A stretch of 64,000 nucleotides of DNA from Pseudomonas sp. dw_612 (GTDB taxonomy: Bacteria > Pseudomonadota > Gammaproteobacteria > Pseudomonadales > Pseudomonadaceae). A program made the position numbers and the translations under genes. Each line of letters starts with the position of its first letter. Within the stretch, counting starts at the first letter, position 1. The notes below the pieces were generated by a model. That model saw nothing but the letters and a program-made list of their open reading frames with translations, did not search any database and was not told the origin of the DNA. Location of the stretch: contig NZ_JAAVVC010000018.1 of assembly GCF_018449725.1 (NCBI RefSeq), positions 62,001 through 126,000 of the forward strand, given 5' to 3'. Positions 17,509-25,464 of the stretch are shown here, piece by piece.

Positions 17509-18912
17509 TCACTTCCACAGCTGGGCGGCAAACACTACAAGAATGCCGATGGGCGCCACGTAGCGCATCAAGAACAGGGACAGGCCGAACAACATCGGGC
17601 TGCGGATCGACAATTCATCGCGAACCGCTTCACGCCCCATGATCCAGCCTGCAAACACCACGAAACACAAACCACCGAGTGGCAGCATGATCCGTGAGGT
17701 GAAGAAGTCGATCACACCAAAGAAGTCCAGGCCGCCGGCCGCCCCCCATTGGTAGAGATGGAACATCCCGCCTTCGTTCACGAAAAACTTGGCTTCCTTC
17801 CAGATATTGAAGGAAAACACCGTGCCCAAACCGACGAACCAGCAGATAAATGCCAGCCAGAAAGTCACCCAGGCGCGGCTGATTTTGGTGCGCTCAACCA
17901 GGTACGCCACCATTGGTTCGAGCAATGAAATCGCCGAACTCCATGCAGCAACCGCCACCAGTACGAAGAACACTACGCCCATCAACTGGCCGAAGGCTAC
18001 GTTGCCAAAGGCAAAGGGCAGACTGACAAACATCAGGCCAGGGCCTTCGCTCGGGTTCAGGCCCGCGGCGAACACAATCGGAAACAATGCCAGGCCGGCC
18101 ACCAGCGAAACGAAGGTATCGAGCAGCGCCACGCCGACCACGGTGCCGGAAATCGACGAGTTCTTCGGCATATAAGCGCCGTAGATCATGATCGAACCTA
18201 CGCCCACGCTCAGGGAGAAGAACGCGTGGCCCATGGCGGGCAGCAAGCCGTCGAGGACTTTTTCGGGGTGGAAGTCGAACATGAAATGCACGCCTTCCAT
18301 GAAATGGCCGGTCGTCATGCTGTAACCCAGCAGCACAATTACCATCACGAACAGCAGCGGCATCATGATCCGCAGGCTGCGCTCAAGTCCGGCGACCACG
18401 CCTTTGGCGATCACCACGGCGGACAACAGCATAAAAATCGTGTGCCAAAGTGTCAGGCGCCAAGGATCGGCGATCACATTGCCGAAATAAGCACCGACCT
18501 GATCCGCCGTCACACCCTGGAAGTCGCCACGCCCCATGTCGATGATGTAATCCAGCGACCAACCGCCGACCACACTATAGAAAGACAGGATCAGCAACGC
18601 CGTGATCATCCCGGCGAATGCGCCCCAGGACCACTTCCCTGAATGCCCCGCCTCCACTGCCAACACCTTCAAGGCGTTGGCCGGACTTTGACGGGCGCGG
18701 CGGCCGATCAGGGTTTCCGCCAGCATGACCGGCACACCGATCAGCGCGATGCAGGCCAAAAACATCAGCACGAACGCACCGCCGCCATAGACGCCGACCA
18801 TGTACGGGAATTTCCAGATGCTACCCAGCCCCACGGCCGAACCGGTCGCGGCGAGTATGAAGACCCAGCGGCTAGCCCAACTGCCGTGGACAGAAACCTT
18901 GTCTGTCGACAT
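17509..18912 (-). CDS. Sodium-dependent transporter, NSS (SNF) family
   Basis: This 467-residue inner-membrane protein has about 11-12 helices. The family motif GSAVGLGSIWKFPYMVGVYGG in helix 1 forms the Na+ and substrate site. The family imports amino acids or related solutes with Na+; the substrate here is unknown. The start ATG at 18912 gives MSTDKVSVHGSWASRW, the usual bacterial NSS opening. It lies between smpB (divergent, about 118 bp) and ratA on the same strand. Confidence 0.92.
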   Translation of the reverse strand: MSTDKVSVHGSWASRWVFILAATGSAVGLGSIWKFPYMVGVYGGGAFVLMFLACIALIGVPVMLAETLIGRRARQSPANALKVLAVEAGHSGKWSWGAFAGMITALLILSFYSVVGGWSLDYIIDMGRGDFQGVTADQVGAYFGNVIADPWRLTLWHTIFMLLSAVVIAKGVVAGLERSLRIMMPLLFVMVIVLLGYSMTTGHFMEGVHFMFDFHPEKVLDGLLPAMGHAFFSLSVGVGSIMIYGAYMPKNSSISGTVVGVALLDTFVSLVAGLALFPIVFAAGLNPSEGPGLMFVSLPFAFGNVAFGQLMGVVFFVLVAVAAWSSAISLLEPMVAYLVERTKISRAWVTFWLAFICWFVGLGTVFSFNIWKEAKFFVNEGGMFHLYQWGAAGGLDFFGVIDFFTSRIMLPLGGLCFVVFAGWIMGREAVRDELSIRSPMLFGLSLFLMRYVAPIGILVVFAAQLWK

Positions 18913-19015
18913 CGTTATCACGCCCAAGCGTTCAAAAAAGAGGCCGCATTGTCCGGGATTCAATCAACCTGCTCAAGCACGTAGCGATACCGTAGCCGAC
19001 TTGCTTGCAACTCCC

Positions 19016-19021
19016 TATAAT
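19016..19021 (+). promoter_or_regulatory. Perfect -10 box of smpB (near-leaderless)
   Basis: TATAAT ends only nine bases before the smpB ATG at 19031. Transcription should start about three bases before the ATG. No Shine-Dalgarno is present (GCCGCCCCT), and the -35 is weak (TAGCCG at 18993). Confidence 0.6.
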
Positions 19022-19030
19022 GCCGCCCCT

Positions 19031-19513
19031 ATGGCTAAACAGAAGAAACACCCAACAGGGACCATCGCGCAAAATAAAAAGGCGCGACACGATTACTTCA
19101 TCGAACATAAGTTCGAGGCTGGTCTGGTCCTGGCCGGCTGGGAAGTAAAAAGTCTGCGGGCAAGCAAGCTACAGCTTGTTGACAGTTATGTGCTGCTCAA
19201 GGATGGCGAAGCCTGGCTGCTCGGCAGTCACATTACGCCGCTGATGACCGCCAGCACCCACGTCATTGCTGACCCGACCCGCACCCGTAAATTGCTGCTC
19301 AACCGCCGCGAGCTGGAAAAGCTGGCAACTGCGGTGCAGCAAAAAGGTTACGCCTGCGTGTGCCTGTCCTGGTATTGGAGCAAGCACATGGTCAAGTGCG
19401 AGATCGCTCTGGGCAAGGGCAAGAAGGAATACGACAAGCGTGATACCGAACGCGAACGCGACGCCGGTCGCGAGTTGCAGCGTGCGGTGCGGAACAAGGG
19501 CAAGGAAGATTAA
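19031..19513 (+). CDS. smpB: SsrA-binding protein SmpB
   Basis: This 160-residue protein binds tmRNA and positions it in stalled ribosomes. The family start MAKQKKHPTGTIAQNKKARHDYF-type sequence, the OB core (LAGWEVKSLRASKLQLVDSY, GSHITPL) and the basic C-terminal tail that reads the empty mRNA channel (DKRDTERERDAGRELQRAVRNK) are all present. The frame is open upstream, but this ATG is the conserved start. Its partner RNA gene ssrA is at 29281 in this window. Confidence 0.97.
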   Translation: MAKQKKHPTGTIAQNKKARHDYFIEHKFEAGLVLAGWEVKSLRASKLQLVDSYVLLKDGEAWLLGSHITPLMTASTHVIADPTRTRKLLLNRRELEKLATAVQQKGYACVCLSWYWSKHMVKCEIALGKGKKEYDKRDTERERDAGRELQRAVRNKGKED

Positions 19514-19532
19514 TTCTCTTTTAGCCTGAGGC

Positions 19533-19615
19533 CGCCTTCGCGAGCAAGCCCGCTCCCACATTGGATTTGTGACCGACACAAAACAAATGTGGGAGCGGGC
19601 TTGCTCGCGAAGGCG
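19533..19615. repeat. Paired REP-type palindrome (28-bp arms)
   Basis: Arm 19533-19560 and arm 19588-19615 are perfect inverted copies built on GGGAGCGGGCTTGCTCGCGA. This is the paired-REP layout seen many times in fluorescens-group genomes. It lies between smpB and the converging lldR and could also stabilise mRNA ends. Confidence 0.9.
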
Positions 19616-19643
19616 ATCGTACATTCACCATAGAACTGAATGA

Positions 19644-20411
19644 CTACATCCCCTTGCGCCGCTCCGCCCGAGCCATGCGCTGCACTTCCTGACGCACCTC
19701 TTCCAGCACTTCCTGCACATACAAAATGTGTCGACTGGAGACTTCCCGCGCCTGCTCCGCCCGCCCTTCGATAATCGCCAGATACAATTCCCGGTGCTGA
19801 CTGATCAGCATGTCCCGCGTCTCGGTGCGTTGCTTGTACATCCCGCCAATGTTGGTCACCACGTTGCGCTTGAGCAAATCGAACAGCCCACGAATGGTGT
19901 GCAGCAACACGGCGTTATGGCTGGCCTCGGCGATCGCCAGGTGGAATTTCGCATCCGCCGCGCCCTCTTCCACTCGACTCACTTCATCGTGGCGCGTGTA
20001 GCAATCCTGCAATTCGTCGAACGCCGCCGTCAGCCGTTCACGATCTACATCAGTGGCGCGCAACGCCGCGTAATAGGCGCAGGACGCTTCCAGGGTATGG
20101 CGGAATTCCAGCAGATCACGCTGGGCCTCGGGGTTGCTTTCCAGCAAATGCAGCAGCGGATCACTGAACGTCGAGCCCAGGGAGTCCACCACGTAATTGC
20201 CGCCGCCCTGACGACTGACCAGCAAGCCTTTGGCCGCCAACTTCTGAATAGCTTCGCGCAACGAGGGGCGTGACACGCCGAACTGCTCCGCCAACGCGCG
20301 CTCGGCCGGCAGACGCTCACCGGACTTCAGCGTGCCCTCGAGAATCATCCCCTCGAGCCGCTCGACAATATCGTCAGACAAACGGCGCTGACGAATCTGA
20401 TCAAACCCCAT
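19644..20411 (-). CDS. lldR: Lactate-responsive GntR/FadR-family repressor LldR
   Basis: This 255-residue regulator has an N-terminal winged helix (GERLPAERALAEQFGVSRPSLREAI) and a C-terminal all-helical FCD effector domain with the metal/ligand histidines (FHLAIAEASHN, SRHILYVQ). It is divergent from lldP with a 261-bp gap containing a promoter and a palindrome typical of this subfamily. It most likely represses the lldP-lldEFG-dld operon until lactate is present. PdhR is a close relative with a similar operator, but the gene context favours LldR. Confidence 0.9.
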   Translation of the reverse strand: MGFDQIRQRRLSDDIVERLEGMILEGTLKSGERLPAERALAEQFGVSRPSLREAIQKLAAKGLLVSRQGGGNYVVDSLGSTFSDPLLHLLESNPEAQRDLLEFRHTLEASCAYYAALRATDVDRERLTAAFDELQDCYTRHDEVSRVEEGAADAKFHLAIAEASHNAVLLHTIRGLFDLLKRNVVTNIGGMYKQRTETRDMLISQHRELYLAIIEGRAEQAREVSSRHILYVQEVLEEVRQEVQRMARAERRKGM

Positions 20412-20557
20412 AACTCAATTCTCCACGATCCCGGCAGCTCGCCGGGCTCTCTATTCTGGCCTATCGGCGCTATGGCAGCACCTACCAGACGACGCTTGCT
20501 CGAACAGATCAGATGCGTTCTGCACCGCTTATTCGACAAAAGTTTTAGGGCGGCAAA

Positions 20558-20587
20558 TTGACACACCGCCTACAAGGCTTTTACCCT
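20558..20587 (+). promoter_or_regulatory. Candidate promoter of the lactate operon
   Basis: A perfect -35 TTGACA (20558-20563) is followed by TACCCT (20582-20587) at 18-base spacing. The operator begins 18 bases downstream. Confidence 0.5.
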
Positions 20588-20604
20588 AGCCAACAGCGAT
20601 TGTA

Positions 20605-20621
20605 AATTGGTATTACCAATT
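20605..20621 (+). promoter_or_regulatory. LldR operator palindrome
   Basis: AATTGGTATTACCAATT is a perfect 7-3-7 inverted repeat of the form used by LldR/PdhR-type GntR regulators. It sits just downstream of the promoter, where binding would block transcription of lldP. Confidence 0.82.
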
Positions 20622-20672
20622 AACCAAGAACGCTGACAGTGCCTGACCAACAACAATTAGGGGCCACCCCAT

Positions 20673-22367
20673 ATGCAAACCTGGCAACAGCTCTACAGCC
20701 CGCTCGGCAGTCTCGGCGTGTCCGCACTCGCGGCCGTCATCCCCATCGTATTTTTCTTCCTGGCTTTGGCCGTGTTCCGTCTCAAAGGCCACGTGGCCGG
20801 CAGCATCACCCTGGCCTTGTCGATTGCCGTAGCGATCTTCGCATTCCAGATGCCCGTGGATATGGCAATCGCCGCGGCCGGGTATGGCTTCGCCTACGGT
20901 CTGTGGCCGATTGCCTGGATCATCGTCGCGGCGGTGTTCCTCTACAAACTGACCGTCAAGAGCGGCCAGTTCGAAGTGATCCGCAGCTCCGTGCTGTCGA
21001 TCACCGATGACCAACGCCTGCAAGTGCTGCTGATCGGCTTCTGCTTCGGCGCGTTCCTGGAAGGTGCCGCCGGTTTCGGTGCGCCGGTAGCGATTACCGC
21101 CGCACTGCTTGTAGGACTTGGCTTCAACCCGCTGTACGCCGCTGGCCTGTGCCTGATCGCCAACACCGCGCCCGTCGCGTTCGGCGCCCTGGGGATTCCG
21201 ATCATCGTTGCCGGGCAAGTCACCGGTATCGACGCGTTCAAGATCGGCGCCATGACCGGCCGCCAACTGCCACTGCTGTCGCTGTTCGTGCCGTTCTGGC
21301 TGGTGTTCATGATGGACGGCATGCGCGGTGTTCGGGAAACCTGGCCAGCCGCACTGGTGGCGGGTTTGAGCTTTGCCATCACCCAATACTTCACCTCTAA
21401 CTTCATCGGCCCTGAGCTGCCAGATATCACCTCAGCACTGGCCAGCCTGATTTCCCTGACCCTGTTCCTGAAAGTCTGGCAGCCAAAACGCGCCGCCGGC
21501 CAACACATCGCCGGCGCTGTCTCGGCTTCGGTCGTGACTGCCAGCGTCGGAGGTTTCGGCCAGAAACGCACAACCGTGGCTTCGCCTTACAGCCTGCTGG
21601 AAATTTTCAAGGCCTGGTCGCCGTTCCTGATCCTCACCGTACTGGTCACTATCTGGACCCTGAAACCGTTCAAGGCGATGTTTGCCGCTGGCGGCTCGAT
21701 GTACAGCTGGGTATTCAACTTCGCCATCCCGCACCTGGATCAAATGGTGATCAAGGTCGCGCCGATTGTGACGGTTCCGACCGCGATTCCGGCGGTGTTC
21801 AAACTTGATCCGATTTCCGCGACCGGCACGGCGATTTTCTTCTCCGCGCTGATCTCGATGCTGGTGCTGAAGATCAATTTCAAAATTGGTCTTACCACCT
21901 TAAAAGAAACCTTCTACGAACTGCGCTGGCCGATTCTGTCCATCGGCATGGTGTTGGCGTTTGCGTTCGTCACCAATTACTCGGGCATGTCATCGACCAT
22001 GGCTTTGGTGTTGGCGGCAACCGGCGCGGCGTTCCCGTTCTTCTCGCCATTCCTCGGCTGGCTGGGCGTGTTCCTGACCGGTTCCGATACCTCGTCGAAC
22101 GCACTGTTCAGTTCGCTGCAAGCCACCACTGCGCACCAGATTGGTGTCAGCGATGTGTTGCTGGTGGCGGCAAACACCAGCGGTGGCGTGACCGGCAAGA
22201 TGATCTCGCCGCAGTCGATCGCCGTGGCCTGCGCCGCGACCGGGCTGGTAGGCAAGGAGTCGGATCTGTTCCGCTTCACCCTCAAGCACAGCCTGTTCTT
22301 CGCCACGATTGTCGGGATCATCACCTACGTCCAAGCCTATTGGCTCACCGGCATGTTGGTGCACTAA
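20673..22367 (+). CDS. lldP: L-lactate permease
   Basis: This 564-residue inner-membrane permease of the LctP family imports L- and D-lactate (and glycolate) with protons. There are about 13-14 hydrophobic helices, and the family motifs FCFGAFLEGAAGFGAPVAI and FLGWLGVFLTGSDTSSNALF are intact. The start ATG at 20673 follows AGGGG at suitable spacing. It is the first gene of the lactate operon, and a 150-bp gap containing a hairpin separates it from lldE. Confidence 0.96.
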   Translation: MQTWQQLYSPLGSLGVSALAAVIPIVFFFLALAVFRLKGHVAGSITLALSIAVAIFAFQMPVDMAIAAAGYGFAYGLWPIAWIIVAAVFLYKLTVKSGQFEVIRSSVLSITDDQRLQVLLIGFCFGAFLEGAAGFGAPVAITAALLVGLGFNPLYAAGLCLIANTAPVAFGALGIPIIVAGQVTGIDAFKIGAMTGRQLPLLSLFVPFWLVFMMDGMRGVRETWPAALVAGLSFAITQYFTSNFIGPELPDITSALASLISLTLFLKVWQPKRAAGQHIAGAVSASVVTASVGGFGQKRTTVASPYSLLEIFKAWSPFLILTVLVTIWTLKPFKAMFAAGGSMYSWVFNFAIPHLDQMVIKVAPIVTVPTAIPAVFKLDPISATGTAIFFSALISMLVLKINFKIGLTTLKETFYELRWPILSIGMVLAFAFVTNYSGMSSTMALVLAATGAAFPFFSPFLGWLGVFLTGSDTSSNALFSSLQATTAHQIGVSDVLLVAANTSGGVTGKMISPQSIAVACAATGLVGKESDLFRFTLKHSLFFATIVGIITYVQAYWLTGMLVH

Positions 22368-22392
22368 ACCTACGAACAACACGGAAAAAACC

Positions 22393-22417
22393 GACGCCGG
22401 ACCACGATTCCGGCGTC
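22393..22417. repeat. Hairpin between lldP and lldE
   Basis: GACGCCGG (22393-22400) and CCGGCGTC (22410-22417) flank a nine-base loop. On the plus strand no T-run follows, so it may set differential mRNA stability. On the minus strand a TTTTTT run follows. Confidence 0.5.
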
Positions 22418-22517
22418 AGCTATTCACTACCCGGTCTGTAAGGCTGCTGAAAGCTTGTCGCTCTATATTCAGCAGCCTCAACGGACGGATAACCGGGACC
22501 ACCCGGAGACACGCCTG

Positions 22518-23342
22518 ATGAGCGAGCTTTTTTACAACGCCGTGCCGAACGCAACCCGCGTCGCCCCGCCACTGCCCCTGCCTCGGCAATACCCCAGCGA
22601 AAAACCGTCGAGGGTGTACCTGTTCGGGACCTGCGTGGTGGATTTGTTCTACCCCGAGGCCGGGATGGACGCGATTCACCTGCTGGAACGCGAAGGCATC
22701 CGTGTCGACTACCCACAAGGGCAAAGCTGCTGCGGGCAACCGGCCTACACCTCGGGTTACACCGAACAGGCCCGGACCGTGGCGCGCTCGCAACTGGCGC
22801 TGTTTGCCGGGGATTATCCGGTGGTGGTGCCGTCGGGTTCTTGCGCGGGGATGTTGCGCGAACACTACGCCGACTTGTTCAAGGACGAGCCGGACACCTT
22901 GAAACAGGTGCAAGCCCTCGCAACCCGGACCTACGAGTTGGCGGAGTTCTTGCTGTTTGTTTGCAAGGTGCAACTCAAGGACTGCGGTGAACCGGTGAAA
23001 GTGGCGCTGCACACGTCGTGCTCGGCACGCCGTGAGATGAACACTCACCTGCACGGCCGCGAGTTGTTGGCGCAGTTGGGCAACGTGGAACGGGTCGAGC
23101 ACAGCCACGAAAGTGAATGCTGTGGCTTTGGTGGGACTTTCAGCGTCCGTATGCCAGACATTTCCGGCGCGATGGTGGCTGACAAGACCCGCTCGTTGAA
23201 GCAATCCGGCGCGCATCAGGTCTTGAGTGCCGATTGCGGTTGCCTGATGAACATCAACGGCTCGCTGGAAAAACAGAAGGAAGCGTTGCGCGGCCAACAC
23301 CTGGCCAGTTTCCTTTGGCAGCGTACCGGGGGTGTTCGATGA
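22518..23342 (+). CDS. lldE: L-lactate oxidase complex subunit LldE (LutA)
   Basis: This 274-residue protein has two cysteine-rich CCG domains (CCGQPAYTSGYTEQA and CCGFGGTFSVRMPD) that bind Fe-S clusters. With LldF and LldG it forms the flavin-independent L-lactate dehydrogenase known as LutABC in Bacillus and LldEFG (YkgEFG) in others. I start at ATG 22518 (MSELFYNAVPN) rather than 21 codons upstream. Its stop overlaps the lldF start (ATGA), showing coupled translation. Confidence 0.93.
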   Translation: MSELFYNAVPNATRVAPPLPLPRQYPSEKPSRVYLFGTCVVDLFYPEAGMDAIHLLEREGIRVDYPQGQSCCGQPAYTSGYTEQARTVARSQLALFAGDYPVVVPSGSCAGMLREHYADLFKDEPDTLKQVQALATRTYELAEFLLFVCKVQLKDCGEPVKVALHTSCSARREMNTHLHGRELLAQLGNVERVEHSHESECCGFGGTFSVRMPDISGAMVADKTRSLKQSGAHQVLSADCGCLMNINGSLEKQKEALRGQHLASFLWQRTGGVR

Positions 23343-24793
23343 ACGCTTCCGCGATTATTCCTACGGTTACCGTGGAAGAAGACTTTCGGACCCGGGCTCA
23401 CGAGGCTTTGGCTGACAAGCAACTGCGAAACAACTTTCGCACTGCGATGGATTCACTGATGACAAAACGGGCAGCGTCTTTCAGCGATGCCCATGAAAGA
23501 GAACATTTGCGAGCGCTGGGCAATGCTGTCCGCGCCCGTGCGTTATCCAAGTTGCCCGACCTGCTCGAACAACTTGAACAGAACCTGACCCGCAACGGTG
23601 TGACAGTGCACTGGGCGGAAACGGTGGACGAGGCCAATGGCATCGTCCTCTCGATCATCCGCGCTCACGAGGGGCGGCAAGTGATCAAGGGCAAATCGAT
23701 GGTCAGCGAAGAAATGGAGATGAATCATTTCCTCGCTGAACAGGGCATTGAATGCCTGGAATCGGACATGGGCGAGTACATCGTCCAGCTCGACCACGAG
23801 AAGCCTTCACACATTATTATGCCGGCGATCCACAAGAATGCCGGTCAGGTCGCGTCCTTGTTCCACGACAAACTTGGCGTGGAGTACACCAAGGACGTTG
23901 ACCAACTCATTCAGATCGGTCGCAAAGTCTTGCGACAGAAATTCTTCGAAGCGGACATCGGCGTCTCCGGCGTCAACTTCGCCGTGGCCGAAACCGGCAC
24001 CCTGCTGCTGGTGGAAAACGAAGGCAACGGGCGCATGACCACCACCGTGCCGCCGGTGCACATCGCCGTCACCGGCATCGAAAAAGTCGTCGAAAACCTG
24101 CGGGACGTCGTACCGCTGGTGTCGCTGCTGACTCGCTCCGCGTTGGGCCAGCCGATCACCACCTACGTCAACATGATCTCCGGCCCGCGCAAGGAACATG
24201 AACTCGACGGCCCCCGGGAGGTGCACCTGGTATTGCTCGACAACGGTCGCAGCCAGGCCTTTGCTGACAGCGAATTGCGCCAGACCCTGAACTGCATTCG
24301 CTGCGGCGCCTGTATGAATCATTGCCCGGTCTACACTCGAATCGGCGGTCACGCCTATGGGGAGGTTTACCCTGGGCCTATCGGGAAAATCATCACCCCG
24401 CACATGGTCGGCCTGGCGAAAGTCCCGGATCACCCGAGCGCCTCGTCGCTGTGCGGTGCCTGCGGCGAAGTCTGCCCGGTAAAAATTCCGATCCCCGCAT
24501 TACTGCGACGCCTGCGCGAAGAGAACGTCAAAGCCCCGGACAGCCCGCATCAAGTCATGCGCGGCCAGGGCAGCAAGTACTCGCGCAAGGAACGTTTTAT
24601 CTGGAACGCCTGGGCGAAACTCAACAGCTCGCCGACGCTCTATCGTTTGTTCGGCTTCTTCGCCACGCGCCTGCGTGCCCTTGCGCCAAGCAATGTCGGC
24701 CCATGGACGCAAAACCACAGCGCGCCAAAACCCGCTGCCCGCTCGCTGCATGACATGGCCCGCGAGCATCTGGCCAAACAGGGAGACCGTTGA
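23339..24793 (+). CDS. lldF: L-lactate oxidase Fe-S subunit LldF (LutB)
   Basis: This 484-residue protein has the LUD domain (about residues 60-300, with VLSIIRAHEGRQVIKGKSM and NFAVAETGTLLLVENEGN) and a ferredoxin-like pair of 4Fe-4S motifs (CIRCGACMNHCPVY and CGACGEVCPVKIP). It carries electrons in the LldEFG complex toward quinone. The ATG at 23339 overlaps the lldE stop; a longer open frame upstream overlaps lldE coding and is not used. The C-terminal region has a DUF3390-like basic tail. Confidence 0.93.
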   Translation: MNASAIIPTVTVEEDFRTRAHEALADKQLRNNFRTAMDSLMTKRAASFSDAHEREHLRALGNAVRARALSKLPDLLEQLEQNLTRNGVTVHWAETVDEANGIVLSIIRAHEGRQVIKGKSMVSEEMEMNHFLAEQGIECLESDMGEYIVQLDHEKPSHIIMPAIHKNAGQVASLFHDKLGVEYTKDVDQLIQIGRKVLRQKFFEADIGVSGVNFAVAETGTLLLVENEGNGRMTTTVPPVHIAVTGIEKVVENLRDVVPLVSLLTRSALGQPITTYVNMISGPRKEHELDGPREVHLVLLDNGRSQAFADSELRQTLNCIRCGACMNHCPVYTRIGGHAYGEVYPGPIGKIITPHMVGLAKVPDHPSASSLCGACGEVCPVKIPIPALLRRLREENVKAPDSPHQVMRGQGSKYSRKERFIWNAWAKLNSSPTLYRLFGFFATRLRALAPSNVGPWTQNHSAPKPAARSLHDMAREHLAKQGDR

Positions 24794-25464
24794 TGAGCGC
24801 CAAGCAAAATATCCTCGCCAAACTGCGCAATAGTCTGACCGGAACTACACCGGTGCCTGACGAGTTCGATGTCGAACTGCTGACCAAGCCCTACACCTAC
24901 GCGGCCGAACAACGCATTCCGCAACTGCGCAAACTGATGGAAGCGGTACACACTGAAATCCACCTCACCTCGGGCGAAGATTGGCCCGGGTTGTTAGCTC
25001 AATTGTTGAAGGATCGTCAGTTGCCGAGCTTGTTGATCGCGCCGACGACGCCCCATGGTCAACGTGTCACACAGCACTGGTCGAAAAATCCCGACCTGCC
25101 AGCGCTCAAGTCCTACGACCGCCCGGTAGAAGAATGGAAAGCCGAATTGTTTAACGACACCCCGGCCAGCCTGACCACCACACTCGGCGCAATCGCCGCG
25201 ACGGGCAGTCTGATTCTCTGGCCGACACGGGAAGAACCACGACTGATGAGCCTGGTGCCGCCGGTGCATTTCGCCCTGCTCAAGGCCAGTGAAATCCGCG
25301 ACAACTTCTATCAGGTGCAGCAGGAATTCGAATGGGCCCAAGGCATGCCGACCAACGCGCTGCTGGTGTCCGGCCCGTCGAAGACCGCCGACATCGAGCA
25401 AGTGCTGGCCTACGGCGCCCACGGTCCGAAAGACCTGGTGGTGTTGATCCTGGAGGACCAATGA
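24793..25464 (+). CDS. lldG: L-lactate oxidase complex subunit LldG (LutC)
   Basis: This 223-residue LUD-domain protein is the third subunit of the lactate oxidase (MSAKQNILAKLRNSL; TTLGAIAATGSLILWPTREE; SGPSKTADIEQVLAYGAHGP). The ATG at 24793 shares its A with the lldF TGA stop. A TTG one codon upstream is less likely. Its own stop overlaps the dld start in another ATGA, so four genes are chained by coupled translation. Confidence 0.92.
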   Translation: MSAKQNILAKLRNSLTGTTPVPDEFDVELLTKPYTYAAEQRIPQLRKLMEAVHTEIHLTSGEDWPGLLAQLLKDRQLPSLLIAPTTPHGQRVTQHWSKNPDLPALKSYDRPVEEWKAELFNDTPASLTTTLGAIAATGSLILWPTREEPRLMSLVPPVHFALLKASEIRDNFYQVQQEFEWAQGMPTNALLVSGPSKTADIEQVLAYGAHGPKDLVVLILEDQ

